Positions 31,686-42,618 of a DNA stretch of 64,000 nt are shown here, one piece after another; position 1 is the stretch's first letter; every line of letters starts with the position of its first letter. Source of the DNA: Orychophragmus violaceus (taxonomy: Eukaryota; Streptophyta; Magnoliopsida; Brassicales; Brassicaceae); contig CM058232.1 in NCBI GenBank assembly GCA_030180135.1, positions 60,471,330-60,535,329 on the forward strand, in the 5' to 3' direction. Below the pieces are notes generated by a model, which worked only from the letters and a program-made list of their open reading frames with translations, had not been told where the DNA came from and did no database searches. The translations under genes and the position numbers were made by a program.

Positions 31686-34509
31686 ATGCCTAATCGCCAC
31701 ACCAGAAGCAACGCAGACGAAGAGCTTTTGAACCTCAAACTTGAGGAGCTTGCTAGGCTTGAGAGAACAAACAGGAAGGCTCTAAAATCTTCAAGGATGA
31801 TGAATCGTTTGATCTTGACTAGAGATGCAGAAGGTGTTCTGAGAGATCCACATAACAATCCTTACAATGCTCAGGGACAATGAATTGATGCTCAAGGAAA
31901 TGTGATCCCTGAGCCTGAGCAACAACTTGTTAACCCACCTGTTAGGAGAACTCTTGCTGAGTACAACAGACCTGACGAGTTCTACGCCAACAGGTCTGCG
32001 ATCGTACCTCCTGTTTTGAGAGGAATGAGTTTGAGCTGAAGACTTCCTACTACACGCTTGTGGGACAGCACCTCTTTCATGGATTCCCACATGAGCACCC
32101 TATGGATCACATAGAGGACTTTGAGTCATTGGTCACTGGGATGAAGCACAATGGAGTGAGCTATGACTACCTACACTAAAAGCTTTTTCCTCACTCTCTT
32201 GGAGGAGAAGCTACTAACTGGCTGAAGCAGATTCCACCTGTGACTCTGACTACTTGGGATGCAGTGAAGAGGGAATTCCTGAGACACTTTTATTATGATG
32301 CTCGCTCCGAGCAGCTCAGACAGGACCTTCTGACCTTCAAGCAGGGAACTATAGAGCCTTTTAAGGCAGCTTGGGTGAGATTCAAGAGGTACCAAAGAGA
32401 TTGTCCACACCATGGTTTCTCTGAGGTTCAGCTGCTGAGCATCTTTTTCAGAGGTGTGGATTTGTGGTATCAGATGGCTATGGACGCAGAAAGTAATGGA
32501 AACTTCTACACTAAGTCCCCAGAAGGAGCCAAGGAGCTTATTGATAACTTGGTAACTAGCAATAGTGTCAAGAATGTTGATGTGGAGAGACAGAAGCATG
32601 GTGGCAAGGCTGAGTTGAATAACAAGATTGATTCTGTCCACAGCATTTTGCTTGGGAAGAAGCAGCCCCATGAGGCATCTGAAGCTGAAGAGTGTGCACA
32701 AGAAGCTGTGAATTACAATGGAGGGTCTGGATTTCAGAAGTATGGTACTCAAAATCCTGCTACTTTCACTCAGAAATCTGCATTCCAGAAGCCTTTCCAG
32801 CAGGAAAACAATTCCTTCACAAAGAACTATGGAGCTTCTTCTTATCAGACGCCTCTTGTTACTAATCCTCATGAGAGTATATTGGAAGCTATGATGGAGC
32901 AGTTACTTGAGGGGCAGACAAGGACCACTGTGGACTTCAACAAGAAGCTTGATGTTGTATATGAAGATCTGAATGGGAAGTTTTAGTCCTTGAGCACTCA
33001 TGTGAAGCAACTGGATACCCAAGTAGCTCAGATTTCAGGCTCAATTAAGAGGAAGAATGCTCAGAACGCTCATGTCAATGCTATCTCTGTTAAGGTTGAA
33101 GATAGGCTGGATCAGGAAGAAGAATTAGAAGTTAAGGCTGTGAAAATCGTGAAATACATCGAGAATCCGAAGCTGCAGACTTCGTGTGGATCGACACACA
33201 TTATCAGTGTCGGTCGACACCCAGTGAAACACCCGAGTTCGAGAGTTTCGACAGACCGAAATATACCAAGATCGACATTGATCTTATGACTATAGCTCTT
33301 AGTGTCGACCGACACCCTCTTAGTGTCGGTCGACACCTAGTTTCGACGGCAATTTCGAGTTCTCATTACGAACGAAAATTGACCCTACTCGCCACAGAAG
33401 GATCAACAGGAAGTAGCGTCGACCGACACCACTTCAGCGTCGGTCGACACTACGGTTGCGCAGATCCAATTTCGTCCAAATCTGATGTTTTTTCTAAGGA
33501 GAGGGTCTACAAACCTCCTGTACCGTTCCCCAGAGTTCCTGTGAGGTCTAAACATGAGCATAATGTGGTCAAATGCTTGGTGGTGATGGATAAGGAGCTG
33601 AATAAAACTCCACCAGCTGATGCCTCGCGAGTTCATCCTTGTGTGCAGAGATATGCGAAGAAGATGATCTCCACTGATGGTCATTTGAAAGAAGGGGTGA
33701 TGATTGTGTCTAAGCGATCCATTTCTGTGCTGCTAAATCAGATTCCAGAGAAGCTTCCAGATCCAGGAGTCTTTGCGCTAGATTGCTCTATCTTCGAGAA
33801 CAGCTTCAAACACTCATTGTGTGATTTGGGATCTAGTGTGAATCTCATGCAATACTCTGTGGCTGTGAGGTTGGGGTTGCTGGACTTCAAAAAAACTAGG
33901 ATCTCTCTAATCCTAGATGATCGATCGAAGAGGATTCCAGAAGGAGTTCTTGAGGACATCCCTATTAGAGTTGGAAACTATTTGATTCCAACAGACATCG
34001 TGGTACTGAAATATGATATGGAATCGGATGATCCTCTACTACTTGACAGATCCTTCTTAGCTACAGCTGGATCAGTGATTGATCTGAGGCGTGGTATGAT
34101 TGATCTCCACCTCGGAGATAAGCCTTTGCACTTTAAGATGGATAAGCTGGGAAAGTCCACCATTGATGATCAAGCTTTTAGTGTTGAGGTGGAGCAAGAA
34201 GTTCAGATTGGTGAATCTACAATGTCTGATATTGGAGAAAAGAAGATGGTGGTTCCTCAGGAATCTACTCTAACATCTTCAGATCCTGCAGCTGCTCATA
34301 AGCAGAAAGCTCCAAATATCAGATCTCCACCAAAGCAAAGGTTTGCATCTTCTAAACTCAAATCTCCTAACTTCATTGATGTGAATGCAGGGAAACACTC
34401 TATCCCACCCAAGCTTCACTCCCACCCTGGATCTATTCCCTCGTTCCTTGGACGATCTCAGCGTGAGTCCAAAAAGAAAACAAATCTCATATGCCCATGT
34501 TTTATTTAG
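31686..34509 (+). pseudogene. Athila gag-protease, multiply disrupted
   Basis: Begins MPNRHTRSNADEELL. TGA at 31881-31883 replaces the Trp expected in GQWIDAQGN; further stops and shifts occur around 32036, 32179 and 32984-32986. The gag core is clear (TLAEYNRPDEFY, AVKREFLRHFYYDARSEQLR, WVRFKRYQRDCPHHGF, QLLSIFFRGVD), followed by a coiled-coil-like STHVKQLDTQVAQI segment. After a frame change near 33184 comes a linker containing SVDRH/SVGRH repeats coded by palindromic DNA, then the protease (FKHSLCDLGSSVNLM active-site region, DPLLLDRSFLATAG). Pol is missing. Role: particle shell and maturation enzyme; now non-functional. Confidence 0.8.
33184..33450 (+). repeat. Paired GTGTCGRYCGACAC palindromes inside gag linker
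   Basis: Three pairs: 33184/33207, 33302/33323 and 33416/33437. Members of a pair are about 21 nt apart start to start, and usually read GACC in the first and GGTC in the second. In coding frame they give SVDRHxxSVGRH. Another pair lies at 31622/31643. Confidence 0.9.
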
Positions 34510-35871
34510 AATATTTTTTAATATTATTTTTAAATAAAAAACAAAGTAAATTACTGAAAACCTAGAAGAATCTCGTTTAATTACACGGGAAAACAAGAAG
34601 TATAACCGACCCAACCGGAATTTCGGAGATGACCGGACATGACCCAATTTTGGTATAGAGACGCGGGCTGACCCAACTTTACCTGGGTTGGATCACACAA
34701 AAAAATTGAAACAATAAAATCCCCATTTCGATTTTTCGATCGCAAACTGATATGTCATGGTTTATATAGGTTTTCAACCATGATATAGGTGTATATAATG
34801 AGTCTTTAACCTTGTATTTGGAGTATTTTGAGTCATTTGCAGGTTTAGGTACGTTTAGAGCTTATCTGGAGATTCTGGGAGCCTTTGGAGTGATTTTACA
34901 GCATACATAGATTTCACAGAGTTCACTGGGTGCGTCTGCACTTAGTGTTGACCGACACTAATTTAGTCTCGGTCGACACCACTAAAGGACGAAATTCCTG
35001 CGTGTCAAAAATACAGATTTTGGAGATTTGCAAGATTTACCCAGAAGTTTCCCATAATTACAAGAAGGCCCAAAACATGTTTTAGCTATTAATTAGGTTT
35101 TACAACTACTTTATTCAAAACTTTATTCTATCAAAGATTAGGAGATTTTGGGGCTGGTCTTGTACTCGAGAGAGAAGAGATTTCGAACCCTTTTTCTTAT
35201 TCTATTGATTTATATGACTATTACTTTGATCATGTCTATTGTTATGATTGCCATGTATGAGTAGTTTTCTTGTTAAATTTAGGGATTTCATGGAATTATA
35301 GATTGGTTAATTAATTGAGATTCAAAGCATCTAGTTCTTCATCTAGGTTATTCTTAACGCTTAATCTAAATTAGCTACTTGGATTATTGATGTTAGATTG
35401 ATTAGCGCAGCGAGAGTTAGTTAATTGATTAGAAAAGAACCTAGCTAAGCAAATTACCTATTCGCAAAGAGATTTGGTTTAGGGAATTTGTGAACGAAAG
35501 AAACTGAATTAAATGCATGTTTAGAACTCTAGAATTCGCAAAGAGATTTGGTCTTCTAGGTTGTTAGACATAGTTAGCATTCGCAGCGAGAGTTGGTTTG
35601 TTATATGATTGTGATTCTAGTTCTAGAACATCGATATATGAATCATGTTGATTGGTTGATATGTGTTCCTTATTTCCTAAGAACTTCCCTAAGTCTAGCG
35701 CCTCCGTTAATACTTGTTCTGTCTACTGCTTTTACTCATCTTACTTAGCTTAATTCGACTACTCATAATCTATCGCGTGAAACTGAGTCTCTGTGGATTC
35801 GATACCCTTTATACTACGATTGCATATTTGTGCACTTGCAGTTAGAATAGGGATTAAAATTTGCTCTATCA
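34457..35871 (+). repeat. 3' LTR of Athila-like element
   Basis: Direct repeat of 30038-31474. Followed at once by CAAACCCTAATTTTGG, the first sequence of VANDAL-like copy C. Contains palindromes at 34945-34958 and 34966-34979. Confidence 0.8.
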
Positions 35872-36155
35872 CAAACCCTAATTTTGGTAACGGTTCTTGG
35901 ATAACTCGAGAGAACTGAATAAATCTAGAAATCTCGATAATCGGAGTTCGCTGAGGAGAAATAGGTGTTGAAACAAGGCTTTCGAGAAAGGAGACGAAGG
36001 GTGACTCGGCGACGGAGGATGAGTCGAACCCGCCTGTGGAGTCGCCGAAGAAGGGGAAGTCTCCGGTCAAGAGATTGACATATCCTAAGGATCCTGATGA
36101 AGCAGAGAGGCTTTCGAAGAAGATGAAGATCGGTCCAAAAGAAGTGGTGGATTCC

Positions 36156-36171
36156 GGGGGGGGGGGGGGGG
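36156..36171 (+). repeat. G16 homopolymer
   Basis: A sixteen-base G run within coding sequence. It may be a real slippage product or an assembly-length error; either changes the frame of the DUF1985 gene. Confidence 0.85.
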
Positions 36172-36574
36172 CAGGCGCTCGTGACGGTGGTTCCGACGGT
36201 GGTGGAAGGTTCTTCTTCGGTTCCAGTTCCGAGTCGTGGTGCCAATGAGGAAAAAGAGAGCTCTGGAGAAGAAGAAAATGGGACCACTGAAGAAGACTCT
36301 AGTTCTGGGGATGGTTCTGGTTCTGGAGAAGAATCAGAAGAAGCAGAAGGAGGAAGAGAAGCAGCAGTGGCAGCCAAAACTCCGATCCCAACTCCGGCGT
36401 CAGTTTCTAACATCTCAAAGGAAAGGAGATCAGCATTGCTCCGACCCCAACTCCGGCGGCAGTCTCAAACATCTACAAGGACAAAGAGATCGCCCATGAA
36501 ACGAGTGGAGAATCTTCTTCCGAATACGATACTGACACTGACTCTGAAAGTGAGGTAATGGCCTTAGTTTTTTG

Positions 36575-36900
36575 CAATGGAAAACTAGTAGAAATAGGAA
36601 AAACCGACTAAGGAAAACTAGTAGAAATAGGGAAAACTGACAAGAGAAAACTAGTAGAAATTGGGAAAACTAGTTTAAATAGGGCAAAATGTCTGGGAAA
36701 ACTAGTAGAAATGGAGAAAATTAGTACAAATAGGGAAAATTGTCTAGGGAAAACTAGTAGATATGGGGAAAACTAGTATAAATAAGGAAAACTGTTTAGG
36801 GATAACTAGTATAAATGGGGAAAACTAGTATAACTTGGGAAAATTAGGTAAAATTGCGTTGTATATTCGTAATAGTTGGTAAAGATGACAACTCAGGACA
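36575..36900 (+). repeat. GGGAAAACTAGTAGAAATA array, intron 1 copy C
   Basis: More than ten imperfect units of GGGAAAACTAGTAGAAATAG and GGGAAAACTAGTATAAATA. Counterpart of 1215-1480. Confidence 0.87.
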
Positions 36901-38695
36901 ACTTGGTAAAACTATAGCTGTAGAACTTGGGAAAACTGGGTATAACTATATGGTATTGTCAGACTTATTTATTGTATAACTGAGTGCATTTGAATGTTAT
37001 TTGCAGTCTGATGAGAGTAGAAAGCCATTAAACCAGAGAGATTGGACGTCCCAACTAGCAGCTATCATACGAGAGTGAAGATATTGACAAGGTGCTTTCT
37101 CAAAGATGTGTTCAAAACGCTGGAAAGCCTGAACCCGCCCCTGAATGATGATGATAAGGAATGGTTTGTGTCGCATCCTCAGTTTAAACACCTGTTCCAC
37201 ATGCCGAAGGACCATAACCACAAGGTTTAAGGCATGTGGATGCTCGTATTGCAAACATCCAAGATCGTGAAGAGGAAGGAACTTTGGTTTGTTGTAAATG
37301 GAGTTCCTTTGCGATATGGACTGAGGGAACACGTGTTGATCTCTTGTTTAAACTGTCGAAACTATCCTCTTGGCTATAAGGAAAGGGGTAATCTGGATTT
37401 TATCAAGCGTCATTTTGGTAAGAAAACGGTAAGACAGGAAGACGTGAAAGCTAAGCTTATAGCAATGGAATCTCATGCTGACAGATTGAAGATGGTTGTG
37501 TTATTCTTTTTGTTGAGTATAGTTTGCAGACAAAGGAAGACTGGAAAAGGTGCACCCGACGTTTTTGAAGTATTTCAAAGAGATGTGACCGATCTCAACT
37601 ATTGTAGGACATTTCCTTGGGGAGATTTTCTTACGACTACATGGTGGAGGAGATCAAGCACACGGTGGATCATTTTCAAGCTAAAGGGGAGGTGAAGAAT
37701 AATGTACAGTGGGCCATTCCTGGTTTCTGTCTTCCTTTGGAGGTAAGTACATTGATTAGGATATTTTTTATGTTTCTTTAATTGCAACTAAGTTTAACAA
37801 ATACAATTATTTTGTAGCTACTAGCGTTTGAGGCAATTCCTCAACTAGGAAGAAGATTCAGGTAAATTGTCCCAGGAGCTGACATGATGTGTCCGAGGAT
37901 GTGCAAGTCAAAGTTCAAGAAAAGAGATATGTCCGGGTTTCCTATTCAAAAAATCAATGAAGATCTTGGTACAACTCAGGTTAATTATCACTTGCATATG
38001 AACTTGGTAAAACGTTGTGCTTCTATGTTGATGCTTTTTGTATTAACATTTATTTTAATCCTTGTCAGGACATTGATAGCATCCTCTTAATCAGTAAGCA
38101 AGAAGAAAAAGATCTTTTGGCTCAAATCTTCGAAGTAGACGATGATCGTGATGAAGATGATATCATGGTTGATGGGTGGACCAAGCGTCTTCTTCGTGGG
38201 AAAACGGTCTTCTTTGAAGACATATTCGAACAAGATGTTGCTGCACGAGGAAAAAAGGAAAAGGAACAAGTTGATGCTCCACCGGTTGATGCTCCACCAC
38301 CACAAGTTGATGCTTCACCTCCAACCGAAATGGTCCAGATCTTGGAGATTGTTCGTGGATTTGATGCAAGATTGGCTGCAGTGGAAGCATTTGTGGAGGA
38401 TGAGAAAGCGAGGAGAAAGTGAATGGAGGGACTTTTGTGGTAGTATTTGGAACGGATTTATATTTCGGTTATTTTGACCTTTTGTTGAATTTGGACATAA
38501 TTTCTTTTAGTTTGCTGAACTTTTGTTGTTCCCTTGGGACATTTGTTATGAGTTGCAACTTTGACTTTGCATTTTAAATAAGCAACTATAACACATGAGA
38601 GATAGCAAACATATAGAATTTTAACAAACATAGTTCAACCAGCTAAGCATTACAAACGATAAAAAGCTAAACAAGTGCAACCAGCCACCAAATCG

Positions 38696-39291
38696 TTACA
38701 CTCCAAAGGCCCCTCTCACACCAGCCACCAACTCCTTGAGCTTGGAAATCTCATTGGCATTGCGTTTAATATCAGCTTGCATGTCCTCAATCATCTTGCG
38801 CTGGTCATCAATCTTATTCATTAGCTTGCCAATTTCCTCTTCAACACCACAAACCCATGGTTGACAAAAGTGAAGTCCATCATCCTACATATAAAATCAC
38901 AGTGTTACCTAGTTTTACCAGTTATACGAGCAGAAACGCAAAACAATGTTACCTAGTTTTACAAGTTATACGAGCATAAACACAAAACAATGTTATCTAG
39001 TTTTACTAGTTATACGAGCAGAAACACAAAACCGTTTAGACCCTGATTAAACTTTACCTTGAATTGGTGGCAGGTAAAGTACCTACTACCTGGTAAATTA
39101 TCGAAGTCCCTCTGATACTTTGGAGTATTGCTGACCTCATGGACGATTTTTCGAGCACATGGGCATTTCTTGGAGATTCCGTACTCGGTTGTGCTAATTC
39201 CTTCTAGAAGCTCTTGATGATCCATCAGTCGCTTTATCTTCTTGATGTGCCTCTTCTCGTCTTCGTAAGGATCTAGCCCGAAACCTTTCAT
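38696..39291 (-). CDS. GRF-type zinc-finger/coiled-coil protein, apparently intact
   Basis: Two exons on the minus strand: exon 1 39291 to 39058 (78 codons, ATG at 39289-39291) with donor GTAAAG, exon 2 38884 to 38696 after acceptor TATATGTAG, ending TAA; 140 aa in all. The first half has the GRF-finger pattern: KCPCARKI, GSRYFTCHQF, then HFCQPWV across the splice, giving Cys-X-Cys...Cys...Cys with conserved aromatic residues. The second half (VEEEIGKLMNKIDDQRKMIEDMQADI, ISKLKELVAG) is a clear coiled coil. I see no stop or shift. GRF fingers bind nucleic acid in other proteins; the role here is unknown. It is the third gene of the element, convergent with DUF1985 and codirectional with mudrA. 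The large-LTR element inserted nine bases upstream of its ATG, so its promoter is cut off. Confidence 0.72.
38893..39020 (-). repeat. Three ~58-bp tandem units in the GRF-gene intron
   Basis: Units of the form TGTTACCTAGTTTTACMAGTTATACGAGC plus GAAACACAAAACAA, repeated three times. It shares TAGTTTTAC and AGTTATAC words with the arrays in the other two genes of the element. Confidence 0.88.
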
Positions 39292-39299
39292 ACTAAGGT

Positions 39300-39304
39300 G
39301 TGGT
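39300..39304. repeat. Target-site duplication GTGGT of the large-LTR element
   Basis: GTGGT at 39300-39304 and at 48416-48420. Element sequence on both sides matches the uninterrupted order in copy A (TAAGGTGTGGTCGAGAGAG, about 3265-3283), which confirms the insertion point. Confidence 0.95.
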
Positions 39305-39938
39305 TGTAATACCCTGTTTCATAAAAATGGGTCAACGGACAGCAGAAAAGTCAACAAGGGTATCTTTGTAATTTTTAGAAGATGAGGGGCATTTTGGTAA
39401 TTTTGCCAAAATGCGAGACAGAAGCAAAGACGGGCCAAATGTTTCTCTTTTTAAATAAATAAAACATTTAGAAGACAAGAAGTGGTGGAAACGGACTATA
39501 AACAAGTTTTTCGGACGATCGGGAAAGGAAATCGATTGAACCGATAAAACTTGTAAAAATCAGTACGGGAGCTACGGTAGTCCGAACTGGATGAAACCAA
39601 TTGCAAAACCTTTCTTATGGAGTCTAGTAATTTAAAAAAGAACGTTGAAGATTTATTTCACAATCTACGTAGGTTTTTAGGTTTTCAGAAGATGGAATCG
39701 AGATAACTGATATCGATTGGTTTGCACCCTCAGAGATCAATGTGAAAGAGACAACTGGAGAAAATAAGTGTCATCATATGAGAAGATAGAAGAAATGCAT
39801 TGAATCTCCATGATTCACGTGTCATAAAATTAAGCAAAGGAAGAGATGAATTGAACATCTTCCATTTCTTAGATGGTGACGTGTTTTAAGGAAGGGAAGG
39901 AGAGTACATGTGACAAGGAGATACAGGTTTTATGATGC

Positions 39939-39946
39939 TATAAAAG
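39939..39946 (+). promoter_or_regulatory. TATA box in large LTR
   Basis: TATAAAAG in GATGCTATAAAAGAAAAG; conserved in the other LTR at 45871-45878. A GA/AG-rich, possibly 5'-UTR segment follows in both copies. Confidence 0.6.
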
Positions 39947-40964
39947 AAAAGAAAAGTAGCGTGAGTGGAAGAGAAGAGAAAGAGAGAAGGAGAAGAGGAG
40001 AGAAAGAAGAAGATAGAAAGAGAGAGAGTGAGAAAAAAATAAGAAAATAAAATAAAAGAAAGATGGGAAAACGAAAATTACTACGTTGGAATATTTTTAA
40101 GAATATTTTTTGGAAAAAAAAAAATTTTCGTTTTAATAATTTTTCTGATAAACCGGATTTATTTTATTTAGAAAATGATAGACAGAATTAGGTTCATTAG
40201 TAGCGGCAAAGTTCAAGATCGGTTAAGCTCGGGTCAAGGCGGTTTTCAGTTAGATCGGTTCGAGAAAGGGTTCGAGGAAGATTTGGTTTGGTCTCGGAGA
40301 TTCGGAGTTTACGTCAGTCCGTCCATCCATCATATATTGCACTGTAAGTCAGCTAAACTTGGTACGATGCATTTAGACTAGGATCATATAGACCCGGAAT
40401 CGGTAAACCATAGTATTAGGTTTGCATACCCGTGAATTGGAAATTGATAGAACGATTAGGTTAATTAAATAATTCGGAGAATGAATTAAACGGTTAAGAA
40501 TTATTAGACGGCATGTTAGATAACTATTAATGGTAATTGATTGTTCATACTGTGATTGATAGTATGTGTCGTTGATTGTTGATTGATTGATGCATTCATT
40601 TAGAACGGCATGCTAGGACGTATATGCATCTATACTATATTAAGAACGTATTAAATGATTCTAAATATGGAATTTGAGAGTTATATTAAAATAGGGATTA
40701 AGCGATATAACATACTTAGAATATAATATGAGGTTGAACCGTCTAGGGAGTTAGTAAACTTACTAACTCCAATCTAGCGGTAAGATAATTGAGTAATTAA
40801 CAAACTATGAAATTAAGATAAGTTGAATTGGGGCTACGGGGTTAGTAAGCTTACTAATCCCAAGATAGTGGGTTAAAATGAAATATGGTTAAAACTAAGA
40901 ATTAAAGATTAATTAAACATAAGTAATTATTTGATTGGTGATGTGACTGATTGTGTGATTGTTA

Positions 40965-41165
40965 TCTACTCCGGTGTTGGGCCGGGTAGACTGTGTGATT
41001 GTTATCTACTCCGGTGTTGGGCCGAGTAGACTGTTGATTGCTTGATTGTTTCATCTACTTTTGTGTTGGGCCGAGTAGACTGTACTGGTAGATACTTACT
41101 CCGGTATGAGGCCGGGTAAGTCTGGGTATGGATACATATTCCGGTGCGGGATCGAGATAGGTCAG
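40965..41165 (+). other. Array of covarying hairpins in the large LTR
   Basis: Successive hairpins share an inner CCGG...CCGG core and have different but self-complementary outer stems: TCTAC/GTAGA (40965-40990), TCTACTC/GAGTAGA (41005-41030), ACTTAC/GTAAGT (41094-41121), and a less perfect one to 41165. The right LTR equivalent is 46943-47140, where the last stem is perfect (ACCTAT/ATAGGT, 47112-47140). Confidence 0.7.
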
Positions 41166-42107
41166 GTTGTGTTGATGATTGGTGGTAGGATTTGCGGGAT
41201 AGACTGGGTACTGGGTTTGAGATAGTGTTATTGTTTGACCTTGTCGGTATTGCGTGTTAGAGTCCTAGCAAGTATGATTGTTTACATTACTGTCATTAGG
41301 ACTCTATAGGGTGTGTTAGACCCCGCATGTCTAGAGTTGGCGTTCGGGTACTTCCTGCCCGATTGGATCCTTGGGAGTTGAGTTCTTGGTCAGTTCACGT
41401 AACTTCGGTATTGGATTTGGCAGGTGTTAACCTATGGAGTGATGTCCGTAGGTGTGTAGTCCAGAGAATATGGGGTCGCGTCCTAGGGCCGGACTGCATG
41501 GAAGCTTAGGTTATCTAGGGGTAGCCCGAGCCACCGCGTATCGATGGACAGAGAACAGTGTACTAGGTCGTAGGACTTTGTGTTTACGTCTAGGAGTCGT
41601 GGGAGGTTTTAGTTACCATGGGGGTGCTAAATGTTCCCGTGGAAGTTACCGAGTTCGCATACTGGGCCCAGTGGTGTGGAGTTGTGTTAGAGCCGTGATA
41701 GATAGATCGAGTCATAATCGAGAGCATGTGCCGCAGTGTTCTCGCTTTCCATGGTTACCTTTTGTTGTTGTGTATTGTTAATTTAATGCTTGTGTGTTAT
41801 AGAGCTCATCACGTCTTGGTAGAACATGATCAGCTATTGTACTTGATTGTTATTTTTGGTTTGGGCGGGATTATTAGATTGTTTAGCAGCCTGTTTAGTG
41901 GGGAGCCGACTCGCTGGGTAACCTTACATTACTTATTAGACTCTTTTGTGTTTTTTCAGGTTTGGCATAGCTCGGCAGACACGTAGGGCACTCGGTGTAG
42001 TCTTGGGTTGACATTTGGCATTGATTCGTTTTCGAGAGCATTTTGACTTTATTTCGGTTTGGATTTTCAGGGATCCCGCTAAAGGATTGTAGAAAACTGT
42101 TATTTGA

Positions 42108-42328
<221 letters not shown>

Positions 42329-42618
42329 TTTATGTTTAAAAATACTAAAAATGGAATTGTTCCCTGATATATGGTTTAGTCCGAACCGAACACACTCGTG
42401 GAAGCGGTACGGGTTGTAAAGCCTTGTATCGTGGAAATGAGGTAAACAAAGTCAAAGATGGTTTGGTTCGAGACATTGACTCAAACCGGACTGTCTCTAG
42501 CTTCGTATTGTGACAAAATCTTCTTGTATGGTCAGCACGGGTTCGATCCCTCATGTTCTTGTTTGATTGTTGGCCGGTTAGCTCGTCGGTCAGCGGAAAA
42601 CGAGAAGGGGGCGTTACA

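Larger units (their letters stand above)
30038..35871 (+). mobile_element. Athila-like gypsy element, internally deleted
   Basis: Two direct LTR-like blocks (30038-31474 and 34457-35871, both ending TGCTCYATCA) flank a tRNA-Asp PBS, gag and an aspartic-protease segment. RT, RNase H, integrase and the env-like ORF are absent: the protease frame runs straight into the 3' LTR block. Gag and PBS are of Athila type. I could not find a target duplication, and no polypurine tract precedes the 3' block, consistent with a deletion that removed pol through the PPT. If the LTR starts at TG, candidates are 30045 and 34464. Confidence 0.82.
35955..38422 (+). pseudogene. DUF1985 (VANC-like) gene, copy C, disabled
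   Basis: Open from 35955 (VETRLSRKETKGDSATEDESNPP, then PKKGKSPVKRLTYPKDPDEAERLSKKMKIGPKEVVDSGGG); no ATG is left upstream of 36036, perhaps because the Athila insertion removed it. A G16 tract (36156-36171) shifts the frame into an acidic Ser/Glu region. Exon 2 is 37007-37742 (DUF1985 core; TAA at 37228-37230, one-base deletion near 37621), exon 3 37818-37980 (TAA at 37863-37865), exon 4 38069-38422 (VDAPPVDAPPPQVDA linker and charged tail). Intron 1 carries the ACTAGT array. Closest to copy A throughout. Probable ancestral role: element anti-silencing or regulation, inferred from VANDAL biology. Confidence 0.75.

Noticed and set aside
40937..41110. Tandem repeats considered as a CRISPR-like array
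   Set aside because: Plant nuclear DNA; units are adjacent hairpins of unequal spacing inside an LTR, without unique spacers.
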